Source of the DNA: Peptococcaceae bacterium BICA1-7
GTDB lineage: Bacteria > Bacillota > Desulfotomaculia > Desulfotomaculales > Desulfocucumaceae
Reading direction: 5' to 3'
Length of the DNA stretch: 64,000 nucleotides
Assembly (NCBI GenBank): GCA_000802095.1
Contig: JUEB01000001.1
Location: forward strand, 1 to 64,000
Each line of letters opens with the position of its first letter. Positions within the stretch are counted from its first letter, which is position 1. Under the pieces are notes generated by a model. That model did not search any database. It was not told where the DNA came from and saw only the letters and a program-made list of their open reading frames with translations. This document shows, in pieces, positions 43,655 to 52,240 of the stretch. Position numbers and translations under genes: made by a program.

Positions 43655-44023
43655 ATGATCTGTGACCGTTGCAAGGAAACCATACCCGAAGGCGACGATG
43701 TATTTGATCACTACGGAAAGAATCTGTGTGAGGACTGCTACATAGGGGCGGTACAGCCCCCCAGGTCCTGTGACCCTACGGCGGTGGACAGCGCCCGCTC
43801 CACCAGGGCCATGCTGGGACAGTCGGGGACCCAGGGGCTGACTCCTATTCAGAAGAGAATCTACGAACTCATATGCGAGAAGGGGAAAATATCAAGGGAA
43901 GAATTATTTAAAAGCTTTGAGCTGCCCCAGTGGGAAATGGAAAAGCAGTTCGCCATACTGAGGCACTGCGAGCTGGTCCGGGCCACAAAGGAAGATGGGA
44001 TAATATATGTGACAACCCTGTAA
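43655..44023 (+). CDS. Zinc-ribbon plus winged-helix protein
   Basis: 122 residues. N-terminal CxxC pairs (CDRCKE at 3-6 and CEDC at about 25-28) form a probable LIM/rubredoxin-like zinc knuckle. A C-terminal winged helix begins near residue 65 (LTPIQKRIYELICEKGKISREELFKSFEL). Unknown function, likely a small DNA-binding regulator. The ATG start follows AAGGAGG. Probably co-transcribed with the MarR gene. Confidence 0.8.
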   Translation: MICDRCKETIPEGDDVFDHYGKNLCEDCYIGAVQPPRSCDPTAVDSARSTRAMLGQSGTQGLTPIQKRIYELICEKGKISREELFKSFELPQWEMEKQFAILRHCELVRATKEDGIIYVTTL

Positions 44024-44050
44024 TCTCACAGGTCTTTTACCCTGAAGATA

Positions 44051-44108
44051 ACGCCCATAATGGGCGTAAGACTAGAGCTGCCCTCAAAACTTTGCGGGCA
44101 GCTTCTTG
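44051..44108 (+). terminator. Two consecutive hairpins, probable terminator
   Basis: First hairpin ACGCCCATAATGGGCGT (44051-44067), then AGCTGCCC with GGGCAGCT (44076-44103), followed by TCTTG. They lie after the zinc-ribbon gene and before the oppositely read hydratase gene. Confidence 0.65.
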
Positions 44109-44156
44109 ATACTATAGAAAATTATGCTATGGGCAGGGCTTTAAATAGCATACTCT

Positions 44157-44567
44157 TTAGGAGAATTCGACCTGGTCATTTTTAACCACTGCCTCCCCTG
44201 CAACCACTTCCTTGCCCAGCTGGTTGGTGCAGACAGTCTCCAGCCGCGCCCTTTTCTTTTCCCGGTTTATCTCCACCACCCGCACCGTGGCCGTCACCGT
44301 ATCCCCTAGCCTGACCGGCGCCAGAAATTTGAGAGACTGAGAAAGGTATATGGTGCCCAGCCCGGGCAGTATAGTCCCCAGCACGGTGGAGATAAGGCCG
44401 GACACCAGCATTCCATGAGCTATACGCCCCTTAAAAATAGTATTTCTGGCGTACTCTTCGTCCAGGTGGACGCTGTTGCTGTCGCCGGTTATTTTTGCAT
44501 ATAAAGCTACTTCCTCCTCACCAATGGTCCTGGTATAGGAAGCGCTGTCGCCAACCTTAATAATCAT
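44157..44567 (-). CDS. MaoC-like (R)-specific enoyl-CoA hydratase
   Basis: 136 residues of a hot-dog fold. The catalytic signature is complete: ITGDSNSVHLDEEYARNTIF with the Asp and His, then GRIAHGMLVSGLIS. PhaJ-like enzymes hydrate trans-2-enoyl-CoA to (R)-3-hydroxyacyl-CoA; other MaoC proteins take different acyl-CoAs. No partner gene lies close. Confidence 0.9.
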   Translation of the reverse strand: MIIKVGDSASYTRTIGEEEVALYAKITGDSNSVHLDEEYARNTIFKGRIAHGMLVSGLISTVLGTILPGLGTIYLSQSLKFLAPVRLGDTVTATVRVVEINREKKRARLETVCTNQLGKEVVAGEAVVKNDQVEFS

Positions 44568-44882
44568 CTTTTTAGCTCTCCGTTTTTAGTTTTTTCATCA
44601 CCCAGGCCATGTTTCTGGCAACCTCTAACATGCGGCCTGATTCAGATATTAAGTTTTATTCTAAACAGCTTATCAAATTCCTGCTAAATAAATATTAGTC
44701 GCATTTATTCCAAGATCCAACCCAAAACCAGTGTAAGGTTGAAATAATGCAGAAAGTTAAAGGGAGCCGGCATATGCCCGTAGAATATGTTTTCATACTG
44801 CCGGATTGACGAATACATGAAGAAAAAGTCATTGAATAAGAGGCTCTTTACAACGATGAAGATTTCGAGGGGGATACTGAAA

Positions 44883-45368
44883 TTGAAGATTTTCACCAGG
44901 TCAAAGCATATCACCTGTGACAGGACTGAGGACAACCTGCTGGAAACCAGGTCAGGGCTTCTGGACACCGTTCATGAGATAGAGGTGCTTATTACCACCG
45001 ACATTGCCAGAAGGGAAATAATAAAAGCCTCGGCAGTAATCTTAAGAGCCCCTTACCTTATCTGCTCCAAAGCGGCCGGGCGGGCGGAAGGCCTTGCCGG
45101 GCTTAAAATAGACCAGTCAAAAATAAGCTCCCGGATAGTTGATCTGGTGGGGGGGCCCGAGGGCTGCTCACACCTGTTCGACCTGACCCTGGACGCCGTA
45201 AAAGCCATAAAGCAAAGTCTGTATGTTTTTACCCCGGGGGAATATGAGGAAAGGATGCGCACCTTCGACGGACTGCTCAGGAACACCTGCTACGCTCACA
45301 GCCAGTCCCTGGAAGAAAAGATGCAGTCGCATCGTCACCCAAACGTTATTATTGACAGGGAGAAGTAA
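44883..45368 (+). CDS. DUF2889 domain protein
   Basis: About 161 residues that resemble DUF2889: KIFTRSKHITCDRTEDNLL, an ITTDIARREIIKASA segment, RAPYLICSKAAGRAEGLAGL and GCSHLFDLTLDAVKAIKQ. The function of the family is unknown, though the C-H-D pattern hints at metal binding. Start TTG at 44883 has AGGGGG upstream and matches the usual start of the family; a longer reading back to 44787 lacks a ribosome site. The gap 44568-44882 shows nothing else. Confidence 0.75.
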   Translation: MKIFTRSKHITCDRTEDNLLETRSGLLDTVHEIEVLITTDIARREIIKASAVILRAPYLICSKAAGRAEGLAGLKIDQSKISSRIVDLVGGPEGCSHLFDLTLDAVKAIKQSLYVFTPGEYEERMRTFDGLLRNTCYAHSQSLEEKMQSHRHPNVIIDREK

Positions 45369-45481
45369 CCTACCCGGATTTATACCCCTTTTTTATCCGA
45401 AAGATTTTCCGCCGGCGGGGAAATAATATTAGTGAGGACTGGGTCTTACAGGCTGTTAACGAGATAAAGAGGGGTGATTTT

Positions 45482-46363
45482 GTGAGCCGGGAGATTTTCG
45501 ACATCTGCATTGTGGGCAGTGGGCCGGCGGGGCTATCGGCGGCGGTGAACGCTCACGTGCGGAGAAAAAAGATATTGCTGTTCAGTGGCGAGTCAGGCCT
45601 GTCAAAGGTCAATCTGTCACCCAGGGTAGACAACTACCTGGGTTTTCCGGCCATTAACGGAAACGATCTCTACCAAAAATTCAAGGAGCACGTGGAGGAG
45701 TTTAAAATACCGCTGGTACCGCAGAAGGTGCAGACCATCGGCCCAATGGACAGCCTGTTCATGCTGCAGGCCAGGGATACAGTTTATGAGAGCAAAGCGG
45801 TTATTATCGCCACCGGGGTGGCGGCGCAAAAGCTCATCAGGGGAGAAGATGCCTTTGTGGGCAGGGGCATAAGCTACTGCGCCACCTGTGACGGCCCCCT
45901 CTACCAGGGTAAAGTAGTCACGGTGCTGGACTACACCGGCGAAGGGGCCGAAGAGTCCCACTTCCTTGCGGATTTCTGCAGTAAAGTTTACTATGTGAAC
46001 ATGACCAAAAAGTCCCCTGCCTTTAAGAAGACAAATATTGAGGTGATCACCGGAGACCCTCCGGAGGAGATAACCGGAGGAGACACCGTGTCCACCCTTA
46101 AAACAAAGAGCAGGACTGTTGATACCGACGGAGTTTTCATTTTCAGGGAAACATACCCTCCGGGGGAGCTTGTGCCGGGGATGGAAATAGAAGGTGGCTC
46201 TGTAAAGGTAAACAGAAAAATGGAAACCAATATCAGGGGGCTGTATGCGGCAGGAGACTGTGCCGGCAAGCCCTATCAGGTGGCCAAGTCAGTGGGCGAG
46301 GGACAGACAGCCGCCTTAAATGCGGTGGCCTATATAGACGCCCTGGAGCTTGCCGACACTTGA
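45482..46363 (+). CDS. Thioredoxin-reductase-like flavoprotein lacking the NADPH motif
   Basis: 293 residues. FAD-binding GSGPAGLSAA near the N-terminus, redox-active CATC (CATCDGPLY), and the C-terminal GLYAAGDCAG segment are as in thioredoxin reductase. The NADPH site is not: the usual GGGxSAxEEA reads DYTGEGAEESHFL and the HRR-type basic motif reads NMTKK. It therefore resembles NADPH-independent members such as the ferredoxin-dependent flavin thioredoxin reductases of Clostridia. Start GTG with GAGGGGTG upstream. It precedes the NuoE-like gene by about 180 bases. Confidence 0.85.
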   Translation: MSREIFDICIVGSGPAGLSAAVNAHVRRKKILLFSGESGLSKVNLSPRVDNYLGFPAINGNDLYQKFKEHVEEFKIPLVPQKVQTIGPMDSLFMLQARDTVYESKAVIIATGVAAQKLIRGEDAFVGRGISYCATCDGPLYQGKVVTVLDYTGEGAEESHFLADFCSKVYYVNMTKKSPAFKKTNIEVITGDPPEEITGGDTVSTLKTKSRTVDTDGVFIFRETYPPGELVPGMEIEGGSVKVNRKMETNIRGLYAAGDCAGKPYQVAKSVGEGQTAALNAVAYIDALELADT

Positions 46364-46470
46364 TTAATAACCATAGCAGTATATAATTATGAAAGGGGGA
46401 AAAGTAAAAACTGCAATAATAACCCCCCGGGCCGGCAGTCCACAAATCCGGCCCTGGCTGTTTTATTTTA

Positions 46471-46494
46471 AAATATACCCCGTGGGGTATATTT
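46471..46494. promoter_or_regulatory. Perfect palindrome upstream of nuoE-like gene, CsoR/CstR-type operator candidate
   Basis: Eleven-base arms AAATATACCCC and GGGGTATATTT around GT, 47 bases before the nuoE-like start. The core TATACCCC-N2-GGGGTATA resembles operators of the CsoR/CstR family, which sense Cu(I) or persulfides. No CsoR-type gene is in the window. Confidence 0.6.
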
Positions 46495-46541
46495 ATGATA
46501 TACTACTGATTAACCAAGATGATCTATAAGGAGATGCTGAT

Positions 46542-47060
46542 GTGATACTCACTGAAGAGGAAAAAAGAGAGGCTGTGGAAAAAAGCCGGGAGATATTGAA
46601 AAGACATGATTCTTCCAAAGGGTCTCTGATACCTGTCCTGCAGGAAGTGCAGTCCGTGCTGGGCTATGTCCCCCCGGACGCCATGCAGGAGGTGGCCGGC
46701 CATTTCAACATTCCGTCAGTGGACGTGTACGGTGTGGTCACCTTCTACAACCAGTTCCGGCTCACCCCGCCGGGCAAAAATCAGGTTAAGATTTGCATGG
46801 GCACCGCCTGCCACATGAGGGGGGCAGGCATAATAATGGAGTCCTGGGAAAGGGTGCTCGGCATCAAAGTGGGAGAAACCACCCTGGACAGGGAGTTCAG
46901 TCTGGAGAGGGTGGCCTGCGTGGGCTGCTGCACACTGGCCCCGGTGGCTGTTGTAAACGAAGCGGTGCACGGCAAAATGACCCCCACCAAGGTGGACGGA
47001 ATGCTTTTCTCCCACCGCCTGGCCAATCCAAAGGAGAAGGAGGAGAAGCCCGGTGAGTAA
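46542..47060 (+). CDS. NuoE-like [2Fe-2S] subunit
   Basis: 172 residues of the 24-kDa NADH-dehydrogenase/hydrogenase-C type. A helical N-terminus (VQSVLGYVPPDAMQEVAGHFNI) leads to the thioredoxin-fold [2Fe-2S] domain: C-x4-C in CMGTACHMRG and C-x3-C in CVGCCTLAP. The start is GTG at 46542 with AAGGAGA upstream. It overlaps the NuoF-like gene by 8 bases. Serves to carry electrons from the NADH/FMN unit. Confidence 0.93.
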   Translation: MILTEEEKREAVEKSREILKRHDSSKGSLIPVLQEVQSVLGYVPPDAMQEVAGHFNIPSVDVYGVVTFYNQFRLTPPGKNQVKICMGTACHMRGAGIIMESWERVLGIKVGETTLDREFSLERVACVGCCTLAPVAVVNEAVHGKMTPTKVDGMLFSHRLANPKEKEEKPGE

Positions 47061-48963
47061 CAAAAATGCTTCCCCGGCCCTGGAGCAGCTCCGGGACCAG
47101 GCTATAAAGAATAGGGCGTCACTAGAAGGAAAGACTCTGATACTGGTGGGCACGGCCACCTGCGGGCGGGCCGTGGGCGCACTGGATGTGGTCAGGGTCT
47201 TTCGGGAAGAAATTGAAAGGCTTCAGCTGGACGCCGCCGTTATTGAGGTGGGCTGCATGGGGCACTGCTATGCCGAGCCCATGGCGGTTATATACAAACC
47301 GGGGGAGCCCGGTATATGCTACGGCTATCTAAATGAGGGGATAGCAGCAAGGCTTCCCCAGGACTACCTGGTGGAAGGGGACCCGTGCGCTGAGTTCGCC
47401 CTTGCCGCCATGGAGGTTCACGAATATATCCCCACCTTCCAGGACTTCCCCAGAGGCTTAATAGAGCAAAAAGCAGTAATGGAGCACTGCGGCTACATTG
47501 ACCCCGAAAACATTGAAAACTACCTGGCCGTGGGAGGATACGGCTCCCTGGCCGCAGCCCTTGACCGGAATCCCTCAGAGGTAATCGGTGAGATTAAGGA
47601 TTCCGTCCTCCGGGGCAGGGGCGGCGCTGGATTCCCCACCGGCCTCAAGTGGGAGATGTGCGGCGGCTCCCAGGAAAAAACAAGGTACGTTATTTGCAAC
47701 GCCGACGAGGGAGACCCCGGCGCCTTCATGGACCGCACCATACTGGAGTCCAATCCCCATCTGGTTATAGAGGGGCTGGCCATTGCGGCTTATTGCGCCG
47801 GGGCTGCCAAGGCGTACTTTTACGTCCGGGCCGAGTACCCCCTGGCAGTGGAAAGGATTAAAAAGGCCCTGCAGCAGGCCGAAAAACTGGGCATAATAGG
47901 CAAATCAATGCTGGGCACCAAATACAGCCTTGACATAGAGGTCTTCCAGGGGTCAGGAGCCTTTGTTTGCGGAGAAGAGACCGCTCTCATTGCCTCCATG
48001 GAGGGAGAGCCGGGACTGCCCCGCCACCGCCCCCCCTACCCTGCCGTGGCCGGGCTGTTTGGCAAGCCCACGGTGATAGACAATGTCAAAACACTGTCTT
48101 ATGTCCCCCTTATTATCAAAAACGGGGCCGGCTGGTTCAGGTCTATCGGCACCGAAAAAAGCCCCGGAACAGCCATCTTCGCCCTGGCCGGTAAACTGGT
48201 CAACACAGGTCTTGCCGAGGTGCCCATGGGCACCACTTTAAGCCAGATAATCTATGATGTGGGCAGCGGGATTGCCGGGAATAAAAAATTTAAGGCCGTT
48301 CAGATAGGGGGCCCCTCCGGCGGGTGTCTACCGGAAGAAACGCTGGACACCCCCGTTGACTATGAGTCACTGTCAAAGGCCGGAGCCATGATGGGGTCCG
48401 GAGGCATGGTGGTGCTGGATGAAGGCGACTGCATGGTGGAAATAGCCAGGTTCTTCCTGGATTTCACCCAGAAGGAGTCCTGCGGCAAATGCACCTTCTG
48501 CAGGCTGGGAACAAAGCATATGCTGGACATCCTGGAGCGCATAACCAAGGGGGAAGGACGGCCCGAAGATATAAACCTGCTCCTGGAGCTGGCCGAAGAT
48601 GTAAGGGCCGGGTCGCTGTGCAACCTGGGCAAAACAGCCCCCAACCCTGTTTTGAGTACCCTGAGGTACTTCCGCCAGGAGTACGATGCCCATATAAATG
48701 AAAAGCGCTGCCCCTCTCTTATGTGCAAAGACCTTATAGCCTATTATATACTGCCGGATAAATGTGAGCGGTCCTGCGACGCCTGTGTGGGAAGCTGCCC
48801 GGTGGAGGCCATTTTCAGCAATGAGGACAGGATAAAGGTAATCAACCAGGAAAAATGCGTCAAGTGCGACAGCTGCCTGGTGGCCTGCCCTCCCCAGTAC
48901 AGGGCGGTCATCAAGGTCTCTCCCCCTGATGAGGTGCTGCGCAGAGAAAAGGGGGTGAAGTAA
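47053..48963 (+). CDS. NuoF-like NADH:ferredoxin/NAD subunit with FMN
   Basis: 636 residues. An N-terminal [2Fe-2S] thioredoxin-like domain (GTATCGRA..., GCMGHC) is followed by the FMN/NADH Nuo51 domain (GRGGAGFPTGLKWE, CNADEGDPGAFMDR), a SLBB domain, the [4Fe-4S] bundle (ESCGKCTFCRLG...GSLCNLG) and two C-terminal ferredoxin clusters (CDACVGSCPVEA, CVKCDSCLVACP). This matches HydB/NuoF of NAD-linked hydrogenases and formate dehydrogenases. GTG start at 47053; overlaps the next gene by one base (TAATG). Confidence 0.94.
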   Translation: MSNKNASPALEQLRDQAIKNRASLEGKTLILVGTATCGRAVGALDVVRVFREEIERLQLDAAVIEVGCMGHCYAEPMAVIYKPGEPGICYGYLNEGIAARLPQDYLVEGDPCAEFALAAMEVHEYIPTFQDFPRGLIEQKAVMEHCGYIDPENIENYLAVGGYGSLAAALDRNPSEVIGEIKDSVLRGRGGAGFPTGLKWEMCGGSQEKTRYVICNADEGDPGAFMDRTILESNPHLVIEGLAIAAYCAGAAKAYFYVRAEYPLAVERIKKALQQAEKLGIIGKSMLGTKYSLDIEVFQGSGAFVCGEETALIASMEGEPGLPRHRPPYPAVAGLFGKPTVIDNVKTLSYVPLIIKNGAGWFRSIGTEKSPGTAIFALAGKLVNTGLAEVPMGTTLSQIIYDVGSGIAGNKKFKAVQIGGPSGGCLPEETLDTPVDYESLSKAGAMMGSGGMVVLDEGDCMVEIARFFLDFTQKESCGKCTFCRLGTKHMLDILERITKGEGRPEDINLLLELAEDVRAGSLCNLGKTAPNPVLSTLRYFRQEYDAHINEKRCPSLMCKDLIAYYILPDKCERSCDACVGSCPVEAIFSNEDRIKVINQEKCVKCDSCLVACPPQYRAVIKVSPPDEVLRREKGVK

Positions 48964-49604
48964 TGGCCGGCAAAATAAAAATAACCATTGATGGCAAAGA
49001 GATAGAGGCTTCTCCCGGTGAAAAGATACTGTGGGCCGCCCTGGATAACGGAATCTATATCCCGCACCTCTGCGCCGGGAGGGACCATCACCCGCCGTCG
49101 GCCTCCTGCCGCCTGTGCTTTGTGGAGATAGAGGGCTACCCACAGCCGGTGACCTCCTGCACCCAGGAAGTAACCGGGGGAATGGTCATCAGCACACGCA
49201 GTGAGAGATTGGACCGTATTGTGGGGACAGGATTTGAAATGATCATGACCAACCACCTGACCGACTGCAAGGCCTGTCCCAAAAACCGCAGCTGCGAGCT
49301 GCAAAAGATTGCCAGGGAGCGAAAGTTCAGGCTGAAGCCACCCCGGCTGCCCAGACTGGACAGGGAACTGCCGGTAGATGACTCCGCCGACGGAATAAAA
49401 CACGATCCCAATAAGTGTGTGCTGTGCGGGCACTGTATCAGGGCCTGCAGGGAAAAGGGCGCAGGGGTGCTGGGATTTGCCCGGCGGGGATTTGAGCGTG
49501 TGGTGACCACCTTCAACGGCGCCCCCTTGGGAGAAAGCGGCTGCAACAGCTGCACCGCCTGTACCCTGGTTTGTCCGGTGGGAGCCCTTACACTTAAGGT
49601 ATAA
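48963..49604 (+). CDS. NuoG/HydA N-terminal-like Fe-S subunit without catalytic domain
   Basis: 213 residues. An N-terminal [2Fe-2S] ferredoxin (CAGRDHHPPSASCRLC), the His-Cys3 [4Fe-4S] site (HLTDCKACPKNRSC), then two ferredoxin clusters (CVLCGHCIRACREK and CNSCTACTLVCPVG). It stops there; neither the H-cluster of [FeFe]-hydrogenase nor a molybdopterin domain follows and a terminator comes after. It probably links NuoE/F to a catalytic subunit (hydrogenase, formate dehydrogenase or Hdr) encoded elsewhere. Confidence 0.92.
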   Translation: MAGKIKITIDGKEIEASPGEKILWAALDNGIYIPHLCAGRDHHPPSASCRLCFVEIEGYPQPVTSCTQEVTGGMVISTRSERLDRIVGTGFEMIMTNHLTDCKACPKNRSCELQKIARERKFRLKPPRLPRLDRELPVDDSADGIKHDPNKCVLCGHCIRACREKGAGVLGFARRGFERVVTTFNGAPLGESGCNSCTACTLVCPVGALTLKV

Positions 49605-49622
49605 ATATAAGATAGGCATAAA

Positions 49623-49654
49623 AGGGCTGCAACCTTTCAAAGGTGTGCAGCCCT
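49623..49654 (+). terminator. Strong terminator of the nuoEFG-like operon
   Basis: Long perfect hairpin starting AGGGCTGCAACCTTT and ending AAAGGTGTGCAGCCCT (one bulge), followed by CTTCATTTCC. It closes the transcript after the NuoG-like gene. Confidence 0.85.
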
Positions 49655-50109
49655 CTTCATTTCCTGTATCCGATAAACTATTAACATCCAATTGAAGATT
49701 GATGAACTATGTTAATATGTTATATATTTTGAAATTAATTGTTGAATTTGCAAAAAAATAATTGATATTTATACTTTTTGCTTTTATAATGATATTATAA
49801 AAAATAGAATGCCAGGCAGCTCAAGGGAATAGCACCAGTGCGCATAGTCCTAGGCCCTTTTTCTCATGGCATGTATGACTATTGTCTCACACACACTTAC
49901 TTCCTCTTCCATAATGGGAGTTTAATCCTGTTGGATTAACTAAAACACCAGGCTGATTGCAGCTATCAACTGGCTTATTGAATACCCACCGTTTAAAGTT
50001 GATATATGTTGATCTGCGCCAGATATCGACCATAAAGGATATAAATCTTTATTATTAATAAAAATAGTGTTAAAAATATTTAAATATTGCCTTATGGGGG
50101 TGAAATGCG
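49655..50109. other. Gene-free region
   Basis: About 450 AT-rich bases. 49795-49868 holds an AT-rich promoter-like stretch followed by a GC-richer segment ending in CCCTTTTTCTC, which could be a small RNA with its own terminator; I cannot support this further. Confidence 0.4.
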
Positions 50110-50265
50110 ATGACTTTTCCCGTTCTGCTAATCCGAATTGAAAAAATGAAAAGGCGTCTGCAATGTGTGGCAAGCCCTGACAAGAGGCTTAAGCTAAGCC
50201 AGGAACTGGACAAGCTGCTAAACGAGTATTACCGGATAAGGATGACCGAAAGCACTCTGCTATAA
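50110..50265 (+). CDS. Spo0E-like sporulation regulatory phosphatase
   Basis: 51 residues. The family signature SQELDKLLNEYYR is complete, with the preceding helix LLIRIEKMKRRLQ. Spo0E proteins dephosphorylate Spo0A~P and delay sporulation. It shows that the host sporulates or descends from a spore former. Start ATG with GGGGGTGAAAT upstream. A perfect terminator follows the stop. Confidence 0.88.
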   Translation: MTFPVLLIRIEKMKRRLQCVASPDKRLKLSQELDKLLNEYYRIRMTESTLL

Positions 50266-50284
50266 TAAAATCAATAATATTGTC

Positions 50285-50326
50285 GGGATAAAAAAAATGA
50301 CCCTTAAAGGTCATTTTTTTTATCCC
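50285..50326. terminator. Bidirectional terminator between spo0E-like and dam genes
   Basis: 18-base perfect arms, from GGGATAAAAAAAATGACC (50285-50302) to its complement at 50309-50326. The A/T runs allow termination on both strands, between the convergent genes. Confidence 0.9.
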
Positions 50327-50327
50327 T

Positions 50328-51173
50328 CTATTTAAGCCAGCTGCAGATAAGCAGCTCACCAACCGGCCCCCTCCGGTCCCCCTTTGAATTAATTGACCGG
50401 TTGGCAGTTAGAGCTATAACACCCCTCCCATAACGCCCATACAGCTCCCTTATAAAAGGCGTGTCGCTGTTGCTTAGCATGACCAGGCAGCCCCTTTGGT
50501 GAAGCTCGTTAAACATATCCGCCAGCTTTTCCTGCTCCCTGGCACCGAAGGAAAGGTTGGTAAAGTCAGTAAAACTGGCAGTCCGGCTGAGCGGGAAATA
50601 GGGAGGATCGAAATATACAAAATCCCCCGGGCGGGCATTATCGAGCACCACTGAATAATCAGCCCTGAATATTTTGGCCCCTGAAAGGGCCCTGTTTGCC
50701 GCTAAAAGCAAGTCAGCATCAAGAAATTTGGGCCTTTTGTACCTGCCAAAGGGAACATTGAACTCCCCTTTTTTATTCACCCGGTATAGTCCGTTGAAAC
50801 AGGTTTTGTTAAGATAAATAAGCCTTGAGGCCCTTTGCACCTCACTGAGTCTGCTCACATCGGCGGACCTTAAGCTGTAATAATAATCCTCTTCGTTGCT
50901 GTGGCGGGAAAGGTCTTCTATAAGCCGGTCGACATCGGTCTGGAGGACCCTGTACATATTGACCAGCTCATCATTATAGTCCGACAGGTAGGCCACCGCA
51001 GGAGCCAGGTGAAAAAACACCGCCCCTCCTCCCAGGAAAGGCTCGTGATAGGCGGAAAAATCACCCGGGAAATAATCCTGGTACCGGGAAAGCATCTGCC
51101 GCTTACCCCCGGCCCACTTGATCACCGGCTGGGCCTTGGGTCCCGGCGCCACGCTGTCAACCCTTGTCAGCAT
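50328..51173 (-). CDS. dam: DNA adenine methylase (Dam family)
   Basis: 281 residues of a D12-class N6-adenine methyltransferase: AdoMet loop KWAGGKRQML at the N-terminus, GGGAVFFHL, KTCFNGLYRVN (target recognition region) and the catalytic DPPYFPLS. It should methylate adenine in GATC. No restriction enzyme is adjacent, so it is an orphan methylase. Start ATG with AAAGGAG upstream. Confidence 0.92.
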   Translation of the reverse strand: MLTRVDSVAPGPKAQPVIKWAGGKRQMLSRYQDYFPGDFSAYHEPFLGGGAVFFHLAPAVAYLSDYNDELVNMYRVLQTDVDRLIEDLSRHSNEEDYYYSLRSADVSRLSEVQRASRLIYLNKTCFNGLYRVNKKGEFNVPFGRYKRPKFLDADLLLAANRALSGAKIFRADYSVVLDNARPGDFVYFDPPYFPLSRTASFTDFTNLSFGAREQEKLADMFNELHQRGCLVMLSNSDTPFIRELYGRYGRGVIALTANRSINSKGDRRGPVGELLICSWLK

Positions 51174-51254
51174 ATAAATCGCTCCTTTTTAAAGGGGGCC
51201 GCCTCCGCTTTAGGACTATCCGGCCCTTCACCCCGCAACAAAGGCAGCAGTATA

Positions 51255-52022
51255 CTACCGGCTGTTGGGAAGTAAATTTGCTATTTTTTTCAGCATACCA
51301 CTGTTCCCGGCTGCATTTATGAACCAGTAAACCGCTGATTTGAGCATATGATTGTCGTCCCTTAACGACTTAAGGAAAACCTCCCTGTCAAATCCAGCCT
51401 CCTTGATCAGGAACTTATTCTTATTGATAAAGTCAATGAAAGCATCGGTATCATAGCAAACCATTCTGAAAAGGCTGCGGATAACCCCGTCCAGGGCGGC
51501 ATCGCCGGTAAACCTGACCAGCATGGGAATGTTTTTAAAAGAGGCCTCTATATCCTCATAGGGTGCCATCTCCTGGGACTGCATCCACTCTGTAACTGTC
51601 CACTCCCTGCTCTCATTGAGCCCCTGGCACTTTTTGCTGTCAAAGGCGAATTTATAGGACCCGGGTCCGGCTATGTCAACAGGGGCCATGCGGCAGGACC
51701 AGGGCCGCACATCATACACCGAGCAGCCCTTGGCAGTAACAAAGGGACATTGCAGCAGGTCCTCTTCATTCATTTTAAGGTATACCACGGGAAAAATAAC
51801 CATTGGAGGCCCTATCTCCACAGTATGCTCTTTTAAAAACTGGGCCGAGGAAAGGCCCAGCTTCTTTTTAAGACGGTACACATCGTAAGGAGTCAAAAAA
51901 ATGTTTATATCCCTGCAGCACTGCCCAAAGCAGGGAAGATCCCCGTGGCAGTCAAATCTGAATTTCTCCTCCGGACCGAAAAAACTGTTTTCCGAAAGCT
52001 TATTCCCACTATTCACGTCCAT
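51255..52022 (-). CDS. YkgJ-family cysteine-cluster protein
   Basis: 255 residues. N-terminal CHGDLPCFGQCCRDINIFLTPYDV and the middle QCPFVTAKGCSVYDVRPWSCR carry the Cys pattern (CxxxxxCCxxx...C...C...C) of the YkgJ family, proposed to bind zinc or an iron-sulfur cluster. The C-terminal half is poorly conserved. A paralogue lies just upstream at 52241-53068. Function unknown. Confidence 0.85.
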   Translation of the reverse strand: MDVNSGNKLSENSFFGPEEKFRFDCHGDLPCFGQCCRDINIFLTPYDVYRLKKKLGLSSAQFLKEHTVEIGPPMVIFPVVYLKMNEEDLLQCPFVTAKGCSVYDVRPWSCRMAPVDIAGPGSYKFAFDSKKCQGLNESREWTVTEWMQSQEMAPYEDIEASFKNIPMLVRFTGDAALDGVIRSLFRMVCYDTDAFIDFINKNKFLIKEAGFDREVFLKSLRDDNHMLKSAVYWFINAAGNSGMLKKIANLLPNSR

Positions 52023-52183
52023 TTATATTATCCCTTTCCAAACAGGCTATAGGTTATTTGATTATATTTTAGAGTTTCTACATATTACCTCTAAAAACCT
52101 TCCCCAGGCAACCGGGCCGTCAAGAAGAAAAAAAATCAGGTCCGGCCAATATGCTTTATTTAGCCTATAAGGAGTGCCCAAAC

Positions 52184-52211
52184 CATTCTGACTCCTGTCT
52201 CCTGTATTCCG
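52184..52211 (-). repeat. Heptamer repeat, four units
   Basis: On the minus strand: CGGAATA, CAGGAGA, CAGGAGT, CAGAATG. Same family as those at 7.8-8.0, 35.6 and 53.2 kb. Located between the two YkgJ-family genes. Confidence 0.75.
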
Positions 52212-52240
52212 ACCGGGGAGCAGTGCCTATAAGCGTCTCT

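Noticed and set aside
48373-49691. Long minus-strand frames opposite the NuoF/NuoG-like genes
   Set aside because: The plus strand carries conserved Fe-S motifs; the reverse frames are by-products of codon bias.
49795-49868. Possible small RNA ahead of the spo0E-like gene
   Set aside because: Promoter-like and terminator-like pieces are weak and no known RNA family is matched by eye.
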